From: an uncultured Oscillospiraceae bacterium
GTDB taxonomy: Bacteria > Bacillota > Clostridia > Oscillospirales > Oscillospiraceae
DNA: 15,793 bases
Assembly (NCBI GenBank): GCA_934668295.1
Contig: CAKUND010000032.1
Span: 1-15,793, forward strand
Direction of reading: 5' to 3'
The first letter of the stretch is position 1, and each line of letters opens with the position of its first letter. A program made the translations under genes and the position numbers. The notes beneath the pieces were generated by a model. That model was given only the letters and a program-made list of their open reading frames with translations, made no database searches and was not told the origin of the DNA. Positions 1 to 6,835 of this stretch are shown piece by piece.

Positions 1-1151
1 GTCCCCGCGACCTTGGCCTTGGACGCGGCCTTCATCGCGTCCGGGAACGACTGCGCGCCGCCGTGGTCGGTGATGGCAATGGCGCGGTGGCCCCAACTGG
101 CCGCGCGCTTGACGGCGGCGCCGGTATCGGTCAGCGCATCCATGGAGGACATGGTCGTATGCAGGTGCAGCTCGACGCGCTTTTCGGGATACGTATCGCG
201 GCGCTTGGGCGCTTCGATCTTTTCCATGGCGTTCGGCTGGAGCACCATTTCGTTGTCATAGCGGTCAAAGCTCATCTTGCCCTGCACGCGCAGCCACATG
301 CCGGGCTGAACGTTGTCGATGATGGGCTTGGCCTTTGCGGCCTCCATGAACTGATTGATGCGGACGGAGCTTGTATAGTCCGTCATATCAAAGCAGATGA
401 CCCACGCTCCGCGCTTTTTGAGCTCCTTATGCTGCACGGCGAAGACCTTGCCCTCGACAATGACGCGGAACATGTCGAGATTCAGCTCGTCCATCCGCAC
501 AGGCTTGCCGGAGAAGGGGCGGCCATAGAACAGCGCGCCCGTGGGCTCCGCCGGCGCGGATGCACTGCCGCCGGCGGGCTTTGCGCCGCCCTGCGGCGCG
601 CTGGCCGTGACGGCCGGCGCGTTTTTGAGCGCCTCGGCGCGGATACGCGCCGTCTCCTCAAACAGAGCCCGGCCCTCTAAATTGCTGTGCGCCTCGACCT
701 CGATCCGCTTGGAGACGCCGAAGCGGTCGCGCAGAAACTGCTCGGCCTTCTTCGCGTACTGCAGGATATTGTCTTTTCCGTTGGCCTTGAGCCGAATAAT
801 GACTGCCTCGTCCGTGACCTCATAGCCTGCACCGGCCAGAATGGCGGCAGACGGCGAAAAGGCGCGGATAAACACCTGTGCCAGATCGCGGAAGTCCATA
901 TTCGGAAGCTCCGCGGCGGGATAACGCACCGAAAGCTCCAGCTTCTTCAGACCATAGGCTTTTTCCACGGCCTGACAGAGCGACTGGATCTGCTTTTCCG
1001 CAATATATCTGTCTGTCTGGGCATCCAGACGGATGGTGCGCGTTTCCCGGTCCAGCTCGGCATGGACGACAGCGAGGCGCGGCAGCGCCTCCGCCAGTTC
1101 ATCCGGTGCTTCAAAGCCGGGAAAGAGCGCGGGGAAATAAACTTCATTCAT
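1..1151 (-). CDS. polC: DNA polymerase III PolC-type, N-terminal part (cut by window edge)
   Basis: This is the replicative DNA polymerase with built-in proofreading used by low-GC Gram-positives. About 383 codons are visible; the rest lies beyond the left edge. Codons 1-170 form the poorly conserved N-terminal domain, followed by an Ala/Gly/Pro-rich linker (about 172-210). Next comes an OB-fold segment (about 225-310, with FRVIVEGKVFAVQHKELKKR). The start of the PHP domain follows at about codon 323: KRVELHLHTTMSSMDA and AITDHGGAQSFPDA, the latter with the metal-ligand-type DHG. This order (N-terminal domain, OB, PHP) is specific to PolC and not DnaE. The ATG at 1151 is preceded by GGAGTGAG seven bases upstream; an overlapping ATG at 1147 is in another frame. 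The gene lies 116 bp downstream of the transporter, with a strong hairpin between them. Exonuclease and polymerase domains cannot be checked here. Confidence 0.96.
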   Translation of the reverse strand, partial: MNEVYFPALFPGFEAPDELAEALPRLAVVHAELDRETRTIRLDAQTDRYIAEKQIQSLCQAVEKAYGLKKLELSVRYPAAELPNMDFRDLAQVFIRAFSPSAAILAGAGYEVTDEAVIIRLKANGKDNILQYAKKAEQFLRDRFGVSKRIEVEAHSNLEGRALFEETARIRAEALKNAPAVTASAPQGGAKPAGGSASAPAEPTGALFYGRPFSGKPVRMDELNLDMFRVIVEGKVFAVQHKELKKRGAWVICFDMTDYTSSVRINQFMEAAKAKPIIDNVQPGMWLRVQGKMSFDRYDNEMVLQPNAMEKIEAPKRRDTYPEKRVELHLHTTMSSMDALTDTGAAVKRAASWGHRAIAITDHGGAQSFPDAMKAASKAKVAG

Positions 1152-1167
1152 AGCATATCTCACTCCG

Positions 1168-1198
1168 GCAGGGGCCGATGCCGCGCATCGGCCCCTGC
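1168..1198. repeat. 14-bp perfect inverted repeat just upstream of polC
   Basis: The arms 1168-1181 and 1185-1198 pair perfectly around a 3-nt loop. The core (GGGGCCGATGCC ... CATCGGCCC) matches the palindrome at 10480-10501, so it looks like a member of the same repeat family. On the polC-coding strand the hairpin base ends only a few bases before the polC Shine-Dalgarno sequence. No U-tract follows, so it is not a standard terminator. Confidence 0.8.
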
Positions 1199-1267
1199 TG
1201 GTCTTCTGATGATTTCACAATGGATCCGGAAGCAGCCTCCCAAAGCGGGACGCACGTCCCCCGGCGC

Positions 1268-2602
1268 TCAGTCGTCCATCTCCTCAAACGCCTCGAGTCC
1301 CTTCTTGGCCTCGGCCTTGGCGTCGCCGTGGTGGACAAAGAGCATCGTCACGAAGCTCAGCGCAACAAACAGCGCGGCATACGGGAACAGGACGCGGTAA
1401 TCGATCTTGCGCATGAGCGTACCGGCGACGATGGGCGTGACGACCTGCGCGGCCATGGAGGCCGTGTAGTAATAGCCGGTGAATTTGCCGATGTCCGAGC
1501 CCTTGCACATCTCGACGACCATGGGAAGCGAGTTGACGTTGATCGCCGCCCAGGCAAGACCGACGAGGGCAAAGACGACAAACATGATGGCGTTGATGGA
1601 CGAGAACGTTGTTGTGAGCACATAGCCGCTTGCAAAGCAGACGGCAAGCAGGATGATGCCGCACTGGATCGTGCGCTTGCGGCCGATCTTCGAGGCGATC
1701 TGGCCGATGGGGATGTACGAGACAATGGCGCCCGCCGTGGCAATGAGCAGGCAGGTCGACGCACCGCCGAGGCCCTGTCCCATGACGACGTCGACGTACG
1801 TCGAGAACCACGTCGTCACACCGTTATAGCCGATGAACCAGAGCGAGATAGAGGCCAGCAGGAAGCCAAGGCTCTTTTTGACGGGCTTCGGGAGCGTTTC
1901 GTGGCCGCTGCCGTCGTCCTGCGCGAGATTCCATTCGGGGTGCTGCTTTTCGAGCGCCTGATTTTCCGCCGTGAGCTTCGGCTCCTTGATCGTGAGGAAA
2001 AGGACGGCGACGGCGATAAACATGATGGCCGAGACAACGATGAACAGCGGCTGATAGTTCACATGCTCCACGCCTGCGGTCTTGGAGTTGGGATAGAGCA
2101 CCGCCGCAACGCCGAGATACAGAATGCCGCCGACCGCGCCCATCAGATTGATGATCGCGTTCGCGCGCGAGCGCAAAGGCTTGGGCGTCACGTCGGGCAT
2201 GAGGGCGACGGCGGGAGAACGATACGTTCCCATGGCGACGAGCAGCAGGCCGAGCACAATGACGAACGAGGCCGTCTTGAAGCCGGAGGGCTGTGCGGCG
2301 TAGCTGTTGTCGAGCAGGGGGAGAATGTTCATGAGGATGATGGCGCAGCCGGTCCCAAAGAGGATGAAGGGCATGCGCTTGCCGAGCTTCGAATGGCTCT
2401 TATCCGAGACGGAGCCGAAGAACGGCAGCAGAAAGAGCGCCAGAATGTTGTCCGCCGCCATGATCGCGCCGGAGAACGTCTCGTTCATGTGGAAGGTCTT
2501 CGTGAGGATCAGCGGCACGATGCTGTCATACATCTGCCAGAACGCGCAGATGGACAAAAACGCAAGGCCGACCAGGATGGTGCGCTTGTTGTTGAGCTTC
2601 AT
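1268..2602 (-). CDS. MFS transporter, SLC45/GPH-like
   Basis: A 444-residue integral membrane transporter with about twelve hydrophobic segments spread over its whole length. The N-terminal region carries the loop GSVSDKSHSKLGKRMPFI between helices 2 and 3, the form typical of the sugar-transporting SLC45/GPH branch of the major facilitator superfamily. A second MFS-type loop, GQIASKIGRKRTI, follows in the C-terminal half. The substrate cannot be read from sequence; a sugar or glycoside is the family expectation. The frame stays open upstream to 2995, but that stretch lies inside the phosphatase gene. The ATG at 2602 is preceded by AAAGGGAG and overlaps the phosphatase stop as ATGA, so the two are probably translationally coupled. 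The protein ends in a charged cytosolic tail (EEMDD). Confidence 0.93.
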   Translation of the reverse strand: MKLNNKRTILVGLAFLSICAFWQMYDSIVPLILTKTFHMNETFSGAIMAADNILALFLLPFFGSVSDKSHSKLGKRMPFILFGTGCAIILMNILPLLDNSYAAQPSGFKTASFVIVLGLLLVAMGTYRSPAVALMPDVTPKPLRSRANAIINLMGAVGGILYLGVAAVLYPNSKTAGVEHVNYQPLFIVVSAIMFIAVAVLFLTIKEPKLTAENQALEKQHPEWNLAQDDGSGHETLPKPVKKSLGFLLASISLWFIGYNGVTTWFSTYVDVVMGQGLGGASTCLLIATAGAIVSYIPIGQIASKIGRKRTIQCGIILLAVCFASGYVLTTTFSSINAIMFVVFALVGLAWAAINVNSLPMVVEMCKGSDIGKFTGYYYTASMAAQVVTPIVAGTLMRKIDYRVLFPYAALFVALSFVTMLFVHHGDAKAEAKKGLEAFEEMDD

Positions 2603-3405
2603 TTCGGTTCTCCCTTTTCTAATGTATTGAGGACTTCGCGGATATTCTGCATGCAATATGTCGGCTGCACGCCGTATTTCTCGATATCCTCCATCACACC
2701 CTCGCCGGACAGGACGAAGATCGTGTCGATCCCGGCGTTCACGCCGCAGGCGATGTCGGTATACACCCGGTCGCCGATGAGGCACGTTTCGCGCGGCGAG
2801 AAGCCCGTCTGCTCCATCGCCAGCAGCGCCATTTCGGGCTGGGGCTTGCCGATGACCTTCGGACGGCGGCCCGTCGCGGTATGGAGCATTTCGATCACGC
2901 TGCCGCAGTCCGGCGCGCTGCCGTACCAGGTCGGGCAGACGAGATCGGGGTGCGTGGCGACATAGTCGACGCCCCGGTTCAGCAGAATGCAGCAATTTTC
3001 CAGCTTCTCATAGGTCAATTCCGTATCGTACCCCAGCAGCACGACGGAAATATCGTCCCGCAGCGTCTCGGCCACCTGCAGTCCCGCCAGCCGGAGCTGA
3101 TTTTTGAGCGATTCCGTCCCGCAGACGTAGTAGACCGTCTCCGGCCGGTACCGGCCGCGCAGATACCGGATGGCCGCGTCCGCGCTGGTCAGGAAATCAT
3201 CGGGAAAGGCCTCGATGCCGAGCCGGGCCATTTTGGCGATATACGCATCCGTCCCGCGCGAGGAATTGTTCGTCAGAAACAGATACTGGCCGCCGATGGC
3301 GCGCACATAGCGCAGAAAGTCCAGCGTGCCGTCGAAAAGGGTCTCGCTTAAATAGATCGTGCCGTCCATATCCAGCAGGAACAGCCGTTTTTCTGCAAGA
3401 GACAT
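2599..3405 (-). CDS. HAD-IIA family hydrolase (NagD / phosphoglycolate phosphatase-like)
   Basis: A 268-residue cytosolic phosphatase of the haloacid dehalogenase superfamily, subclass IIA. Motif I is LLDMDGTIY with the nucleophile Asp12 and acid/base Asp14. Motif II is LTNNSS (about 44-49). The motif III lysine lies in GKPQPEMALLA (about 187). Motif IV is IGDRVYTDI (about 209) with the Mg-binding aspartates. The cap domain lies between motifs II and III, as in NagD, AraL and 4-nitrophenylphosphatase. The natural substrate is not predictable; sugar phosphates and phosphoglycolate are common in the family. The ATG at 3405 has GGAGGT seven bases upstream. It heads the HAD-MFS unit and is driven by a promoter overlapping that of the divergent GNAT gene. 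Confidence 0.95.
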   Translation of the reverse strand: MSLAEKRLFLLDMDGTIYLSETLFDGTLDFLRYVRAIGGQYLFLTNNSSRGTDAYIAKMARLGIEAFPDDFLTSADAAIRYLRGRYRPETVYYVCGTESLKNQLRLAGLQVAETLRDDISVVLLGYDTELTYEKLENCCILLNRGVDYVATHPDLVCPTWYGSAPDCGSVIEMLHTATGRRPKVIGKPQPEMALLAMEQTGFSPRETCLIGDRVYTDIACGVNAGIDTIFVLSGEGVMEDIEKYGVQPTYCMQNIREVLNTLEKGEPK

Positions 3406-3444
3406 GCCAATACCTCCGTGGGGATAGATAAAAGTCTGAAATTC

Positions 3445-3473
3445 ATTATACCGCTTCCGGCGCCGTTTGACAA
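3445..3473 (-). promoter_or_regulatory. sigma-A promoter of the HAD-MFS operon
   Basis: On the minus strand there is TTGTCA (3473-3468), a 17-bp spacer and a perfect TATAAT (3450-3445), about 40 bp before the HAD start codon. Its -35 box shares five of six base pairs with the -35 box of the opposite promoter. Confidence 0.85.
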
Positions 3474-3483
3474 GCGCCGGAAG
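3454..3483. promoter_or_regulatory. perfect 10-bp palindrome enclosing both -35 boxes (candidate operator)
   Basis: CTTCCGGCGC (3454-3463) and GCGCCGGAAG (3474-3483) form a perfect inverted repeat with a 10-bp centre that contains both overlapping -35 elements. Its position suits a repressor site controlling both directions. No regulator gene is adjacent, so the operator role is inferred. Confidence 0.5.
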
Positions 3484-3495
3484 ACGTCATACAAT
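3467..3495 (+). promoter_or_regulatory. sigma-A promoter of the GNAT gene
   Basis: Perfect TTGACA (3467-3472), a 17-bp spacer and TACAAT (3490-3495) lie 32 bp before the ATG of the acetyltransferase. It overlaps the divergent HAD promoter. Confidence 0.87.
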
Positions 3496-3527
3496 ATACA
3501 TAAGAAAAATTGACCGGGAGAACTGAT

Positions 3528-4343
3528 ATGCTGAAGGATCTGCACACGCTCACGCCGTATCTGGACTTTATCCGCACCTGCAATGCCGACCCTGACTTCC
3601 GTGATCCCATGCTGCTGACGGAGCAGCAGCTGCGACGGAATCTGCTGGACGCGCCGGAAAACCCGTATACGCGCGTGTTCGGGACATTTGAAGGCGAAGC
3701 GATCACGGGCGTGTTTGCGCTGCTGGTATCGGAGGACGAGCGGTATCTGGAGCTGCTGGCCGGGCTTTCCAGAAGCGCGGCGGCATATGACGAGCTGCTT
3801 GCGCACCTGCAATCGGCCTATCCCGGCTATCAGGCAGATTTCGTCTATAACCCGCGCAACCGGCTTTTGCAGACGGCGCTCGAGGCGCTGGACGCGGAAT
3901 TCGAGCCGGAGCAGCAGAAGCTTGTCCTGCGGAAGCATGCCCCGTACGTGCCGGATGCGCGCATCGTGCCCTACCGCCCGGAATTCCGGGCGCAGTATCT
4001 GGCCCTGCACACCGGCGACCGCTACTGGACAGGCGAGCGAGTCCTGGCCGCGCCGGAAATTTTCCGCGTTCTGCTGGCGATTGAGGACGGCGCGGTTTCC
4101 GGCTACATCGATCTGACCCATAACAGCACGGAAAACGAGCCGTATGACCTCTTTGTCCGTGCGGATAGCCGCAGGCGCGGCCTTGGCCGCGCACTCCTGG
4201 CGGCGGCTGTTCAGGAAAACCGGCCAAATGGCATGTCCCTTCTGGTGGATATCGACAACGCACACGCGATCCGCCTGTACGAATCCCAGGGCTTCGCGCG
4301 CGCGGAGGGCGAAAACAATATCACCGCCCATGTCCGGCTGTAG
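3528..4343 (+). CDS. GNAT family N-acetyltransferase (two-domain)
   Basis: A 271-residue protein whose last ~75 residues form a GNAT fold. The acetyl-CoA-binding motif A is RRRGLGRALLAAA, preceded by the strand YDLFVRADS and followed by the motif B-like AIRLYESQGFAR. The first ~135 residues look like a second, degenerate GNAT-like unit (FGTFEGEAITGVFALLV, then a helix with no recognisable R/Q-x-x-G-x-G/A loop), a common tandem layout. The acceptor is unknown. The frame opens at an ATG at 3510, but the ATG at 3528 is preferred because GGGAG (3516-3520) stands seven bases before it. It is monocistronic, with its own consensus promoter and a terminator six bases past the stop. It converges on the VanW-family gene. 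Confidence 0.92.
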   Translation: MLKDLHTLTPYLDFIRTCNADPDFRDPMLLTEQQLRRNLLDAPENPYTRVFGTFEGEAITGVFALLVSEDERYLELLAGLSRSAAAYDELLAHLQSAYPGYQADFVYNPRNRLLQTALEALDAEFEPEQQKLVLRKHAPYVPDARIVPYRPEFRAQYLALHTGDRYWTGERVLAAPEIFRVLLAIEDGAVSGYIDLTHNSTENEPYDLFVRADSRRRGLGRALLAAAVQENRPNGMSLLVDIDNAHAIRLYESQGFARAEGENNITAHVRL

Positions 4344-4348
4344 CATAG

Positions 4349-4386
4349 AAAGCCCCCGGCGGCCCATACGGGCTGCCGGGGGCTTT
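4349..4386. terminator. bidirectional terminator between GNAT and VanW genes
   Basis: A 17-bp stem (4349-4365 with 4370-4386, one G-U pair) with a 4-base loop ATAC lies between two convergent stop codons. The outer pairs are AAA/TTT, giving short U-runs on both strands. The uridine tails are brief, so efficiency is uncertain, but the position makes a shared terminator very likely. Confidence 0.85.
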
Positions 4387-4401
4387 GATGGCTTCTGCGG
4401 G

Positions 4402-6240
4402 TTAATCCCCCCACGGGTGGATCGGGTCGTCCGGCTCAGTCGGGCCGGTCGGTTCATCCGGATTATCCGGATAGTCGGGGTAATCCGGGTCAGTGGGATC
4501 CGGCTCCTCGGGAACCTCCGGCTCGACGTACGGGGTGCATTTATAGCTCGTGTTGCGGGCCTGGTATGCGTCCTTGTGCAGCGTCTCGGTCTTGATGACA
4601 TTGCCGCCTGCGTCCACATAATCGCGGTAGGCCATGACGGTCTTGCCGACGTAGGAATACTGCACCATGTCGCCCTTGATATACTTGTTGCCGTCTTTGT
4701 CAACGACGAGATTGACGGTGTTGCCGTTCTCGTCGAGGGCGGTACCGGCGTCGGTGATGATGGTCTTGTCGCCGTCGATCTCCATCTTGGGCTGAATGGT
4801 CGCAACGACCTCGTGGCGCAGAACGATATGATCGTAGCCCTTATCCTGCGGCGCGGTGCCCACGAGCTTAACGTGGACATAGCCGCCGGAGACAGAGGCG
4901 TCGATGCGCAGCGGATGATCCGTGCTGTTGACAAACTTATAGTCAAGACTGCCCCAGTAGATCGTCGCGTCCATGCCAAGCTGGACATAGGTGACGGTGA
5001 ACATATGCGGGGCGCGCTCTGTGACCTTGAGATCGGCGTAGAGGCATGCGGTATAGATCGTGGACGCGACCTGGCAGACGCCGCCGCCGGCCTCTGCCTC
5101 GCTCTTGCCGCCGGTCTGGTAGACGATGGCGGCCTGATAGCCCTTATCCGCCGTGCGCTCGCCGACGATCTTGTTGAACGAGAATTCGTCGCCGGGATTC
5201 AGGATCGTGCCGTCGATGGCCTTGCAGGCCAGCTCCAGATTCTTGGTGCGGCCGGCCTGCGCGGTATGCGGGCTGTCGCAGGAGCCGAGCACGTCGGAGA
5301 AGTATTCCTTCTCCAGATCAGCCAGCGTGACCTCCGGCTGCATTTCCTCGGCCTGGATGGTGATCTTCGTGCCGGGGTCAGCCATGGCAAGCTGCTGCGT
5401 GTAATACGACACGTCAAAGCCGAAGCCGACCTTTTCGGCGACCAGCTCCTTCTTCTCCTCGTCATAGTACGCGTCCTTCATCTCAGTCGCAAACTGGTCG
5501 TAATACTGCTGCAGATCGACCGGTGCGCAGGGCTCGGTATCGTAGTCAAATTTCAGCTCGGACAGGTCGCCTGCGTTGAACCGGGCGACGACCTCGTCAT
5601 AGAGCTTATCGGCGTCGAGCGAAATTTTCGGCGAGCCCGTCACGACCGTGACGGTCTTGGCGTCCGCGTCGACCGTAACGGTGGGGTCGACCCTTTCCGA
5701 CGCGCAGGCGCGGGCGGTCTGGTCGATGAGGTCGCGGATATACGCGGTATCGAGATTCGTGCCGGACTCAAGCGAAATATCCTGCCGGGTCTTTTTCGCT
5801 TTTTCATAGGTGATAAGCGCCTTGATGGGGCCGCCGTCGCGGCCGTAGTGCATCGCGGCGTCCGCCGCCTCATCCGGGTTGAGGGCGATGTTCGTAATCT
5901 CGGGGGTAAAGTCGATCGTCCGGTCGGGCAGGACGACGGTGAGCGTATCGGTAGCCGTCTCCTGTTCAACAGCAAGCGTCACGGCGTTGATCGCCGCGTC
6001 CCGCTTCAGTCCGCCGACGTTCACGCCCGCGACATAGACGTTCGGGAAGATGGTGTCGCTTCCCTTTAAAATAAAGCCATAGGTGCAAACGCCGAGCACC
6101 GCCAGCAGCACGACGCAGCCCGCAATGACTGCGGCCTTCCTCCCGGCCTTGCCGGACGGCTGCTTCTTCGGCGCAGCAGCTCTGTCCGCGGCAGTCCTGC
6201 GCGCGGGACGGCTGGCTTCAAATCTGCCTTTCTTTCTGAT
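4402..6240 (-). CDS. VanW family membrane-anchored cell-surface protein
   Basis: A surface protein of the VanW family, whose biochemical function is unknown. Read from 6240 it has 612 residues: a Lys/Arg-rich cytosolic N-terminus, one transmembrane anchor (around VVLLAVLGVCTYGFIL), a long extracellular part with a peptidoglycan-binding-4-like region, the VanW domain (about 330-445) and an acidic Pro/Asp/Glu tail. VanW hallmarks are ILNPGDEFSFN, GGGVCQVASTIY, GMDATIYWGSLDYKFVN. The start is a problem. The only usual start codon in frame is a GTG at 6111, which lacks a Shine-Dalgarno sequence and cuts off the basic flank of the anchor. A strong AGGAGG (6253-6248) stands seven bases before an ATC at 6240, in frame with no stop between. 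The ATC is chosen here; the conservative start is 6111. A promoter precedes it. Confidence 0.9.
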   Translation of the reverse strand: MRKKGRFEASRPARRTAADRAAAPKKQPSGKAGRKAAVIAGCVVLLAVLGVCTYGFILKGSDTIFPNVYVAGVNVGGLKRDAAINAVTLAVEQETATDTLTVVLPDRTIDFTPEITNIALNPDEAADAAMHYGRDGGPIKALITYEKAKKTRQDISLESGTNLDTAYIRDLIDQTARACASERVDPTVTVDADAKTVTVVTGSPKISLDADKLYDEVVARFNAGDLSELKFDYDTEPCAPVDLQQYYDQFATEMKDAYYDEEKKELVAEKVGFGFDVSYYTQQLAMADPGTKITIQAEEMQPEVTLADLEKEYFSDVLGSCDSPHTAQAGRTKNLELACKAIDGTILNPGDEFSFNKIVGERTADKGYQAAIVYQTGGKSEAEAGGGVCQVASTIYTACLYADLKVTERAPHMFTVTYVQLGMDATIYWGSLDYKFVNSTDHPLRIDASVSGGYVHVKLVGTAPQDKGYDHIVLRHEVVATIQPKMEIDGDKTIITDAGTALDENGNTVNLVVDKDGNKYIKGDMVQYSYVGKTVMAYRDYVDAGGNVIKTETLHKDAYQARNTSYKCTPYVEPEVPEEPDPTDPDYPDYPDNPDEPTGPTEPDDPIHPWGD

Positions 6241-6294
6241 AAGAATCCCTCCTATTCAAAAGCCACAAGGCGACATAATCTGTTTTGTGTCTGT

Positions 6295-6323
6295 ATTATA
6301 CATAAACCGACCGTTTTTTGCAA
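6295..6323 (-). promoter_or_regulatory. promoter of the VanW-family gene
   Basis: On the minus strand there is TTGCAA (6323-6318), a 17-bp spacer and a perfect TATAAT (6300-6295), about 55 bp before the proposed start. The -35 box matches consensus at four of six positions. Confidence 0.65.
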
Positions 6324-6406
6324 CGGCATTCCCGACAGGAACGGGCCTCGGAATTCTGAAATTTCTATTAACATTTTTGGGAGTACGTCTCGAGCTGCCG
6401 GTTAAG

Positions 6407-6441
6407 CCTGCCCTTGTCGTGCCCCGCACGATAAGGGCAGG
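6407..6441. repeat. 16-bp inverted repeat in the vanW-mfd gap
   Basis: The arms 6407-6422 and 6426-6441 pair along 16 positions (one G-T) around a CCC loop. It is the first of six successive inverted repeats in this gene-free stretch. No U-tract follows on either strand. Confidence 0.75.
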
Positions 6442-6444
6442 TGG

Positions 6445-6461
6445 CATTTGCGAAGCAAATG
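6445..6461. repeat. 7-bp inverted repeat CATTTGC-GAA-GCAAATG
   Basis: A perfect short palindrome with a GAA loop, four bases after the preceding hairpin and followed by GACGGAGGGAATTT. The related GGGAGGGAATTT opens the repeat block at 10451, which suggests a shared module. Confidence 0.6.
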
Positions 6462-6492
6462 ACGGAGGGAATTTCTTACAAGTTTTAGAGTG

Positions 6493-6580
6493 CTCCGAAA
6501 TTTGCAGCGGGCGAATTCGCCGAAGATTTCTGTAAAAAACAGTGCATTCTGACGGGCGGACAGAGTCGTCCGCCCCTACA
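6493..6580 (+). repeat. dispersed palindromic repeat, copy A
   Basis: From 6525 to 6580 this segment matches 10527-10581 with three substitutions and one single-base indel. It consists of a module around GATTTCTGTAAAAAAC followed by the palindrome GGGCGGAC (6554-6561), a 6-nt loop AGAGTC, GTCCGCCC (6568-6575) and CTACA. Copy A has about 18 extra bases (GCGGGCGAATTCGCC region) that copy B lacks and copy C (10645) retains. Confidence 0.85.
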
Positions 6581-6631
6581 ACGCTTGCACGGACAGTGCT
6601 GGAAATTTTGAGCTGTTTCAATCTTCGCGGG

Positions 6632-6664
6632 AAAAATCCAAGAAAACCGAAGGGGTTTTCTTGG
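6632..6664 (-). terminator. probable rho-independent terminator of mfd
   Basis: On the minus strand an 11-bp perfect stem (6664-6654 with 6648-6638, loop 5 nt) is followed directly by ATTTTT (6637-6632). It lies about 170 bp beyond the mfd stop codon. It is the only structure in the gap with a U-run on the correct side for mfd transcripts. Confidence 0.65.
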
Positions 6665-6680
6665 TCGGTTCAAGGGGGAC

Positions 6681-6755
6681 CGGGGGGAAATCGAAATCCC
6701 CCCGGGCTCGTTTTTTTGCCAGCGTTTTCTTTTGGAGAAGCAAAAGAAAATGCTG
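6681..6755. repeat. two further hairpins: G6/C6 stem and 15-bp inverted repeat
   Basis: CGGGGGGA (6681-6688) pairs with TCCCCCCG (6697-6704), followed on the plus strand by T7 at 6711-6717. Then arms 6720-6734 and 6741-6755 pair over 15 positions with one G-T and a 6-nt loop. Neither has a U-tract on the minus strand, so they are not standard mfd terminators. The remaining 80 bp to the mfd stop show no recognisable element. Confidence 0.65.
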
Positions 6756-6835
6756 TGCCGCAGTCGCTGATTTCTAATATGAGTTCTTACTTTGACAAGT
6801 GCATTGTTGACTACAAAACAGTACAGAGAAGGCTT

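Noticed and set aside
1178..2965. 595-codon plus-strand frame
   Set aside because: It is antisense to the MFS transporter and HAD genes, rich in Arg/Asp/Gly with no recognisable domain; an effect of codon bias in GC-rich DNA.
2603..2995. N-terminal extension of the MFS frame to 2995
   Set aside because: It overlaps the well-supported HAD gene on the same strand and lacks hydrophobic or family-like sequence; ATG 2602 has a ribosome site and an ATGA overlap.
3348..4988. 546-codon minus-strand frame
   Set aside because: It crosses the GNAT gene, a terminator and the end of the VanW gene in the wrong frame; low-complexity Arg/Ser/Thr composition.
4144..6069. 641-codon plus-strand frame
   Set aside because: It is antisense to the VanW gene and overlaps the GNAT C-terminus; no domain is visible.
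6256..6621. 121-codon minus-strand frame
   Set aside because: It is made of the palindromic repeats. The frame at 10416-10970 contains the similar segment VGADDSVRP for the same reason, so these are repeat-derived and not genes.
6681..6717. G6/C6 hairpin followed by T7 as the mfd terminator
   Set aside because: The T-run lies on the plus strand, the wrong side for mfd transcripts, and no plus-strand gene precedes it.
6241..6835. CRISPR array or tRNA gene in the repeat-rich gaps
   Set aside because: The repeats differ in sequence, length and spacing, and no cloverleaf with a T-loop motif was found here or in 10358-10797.
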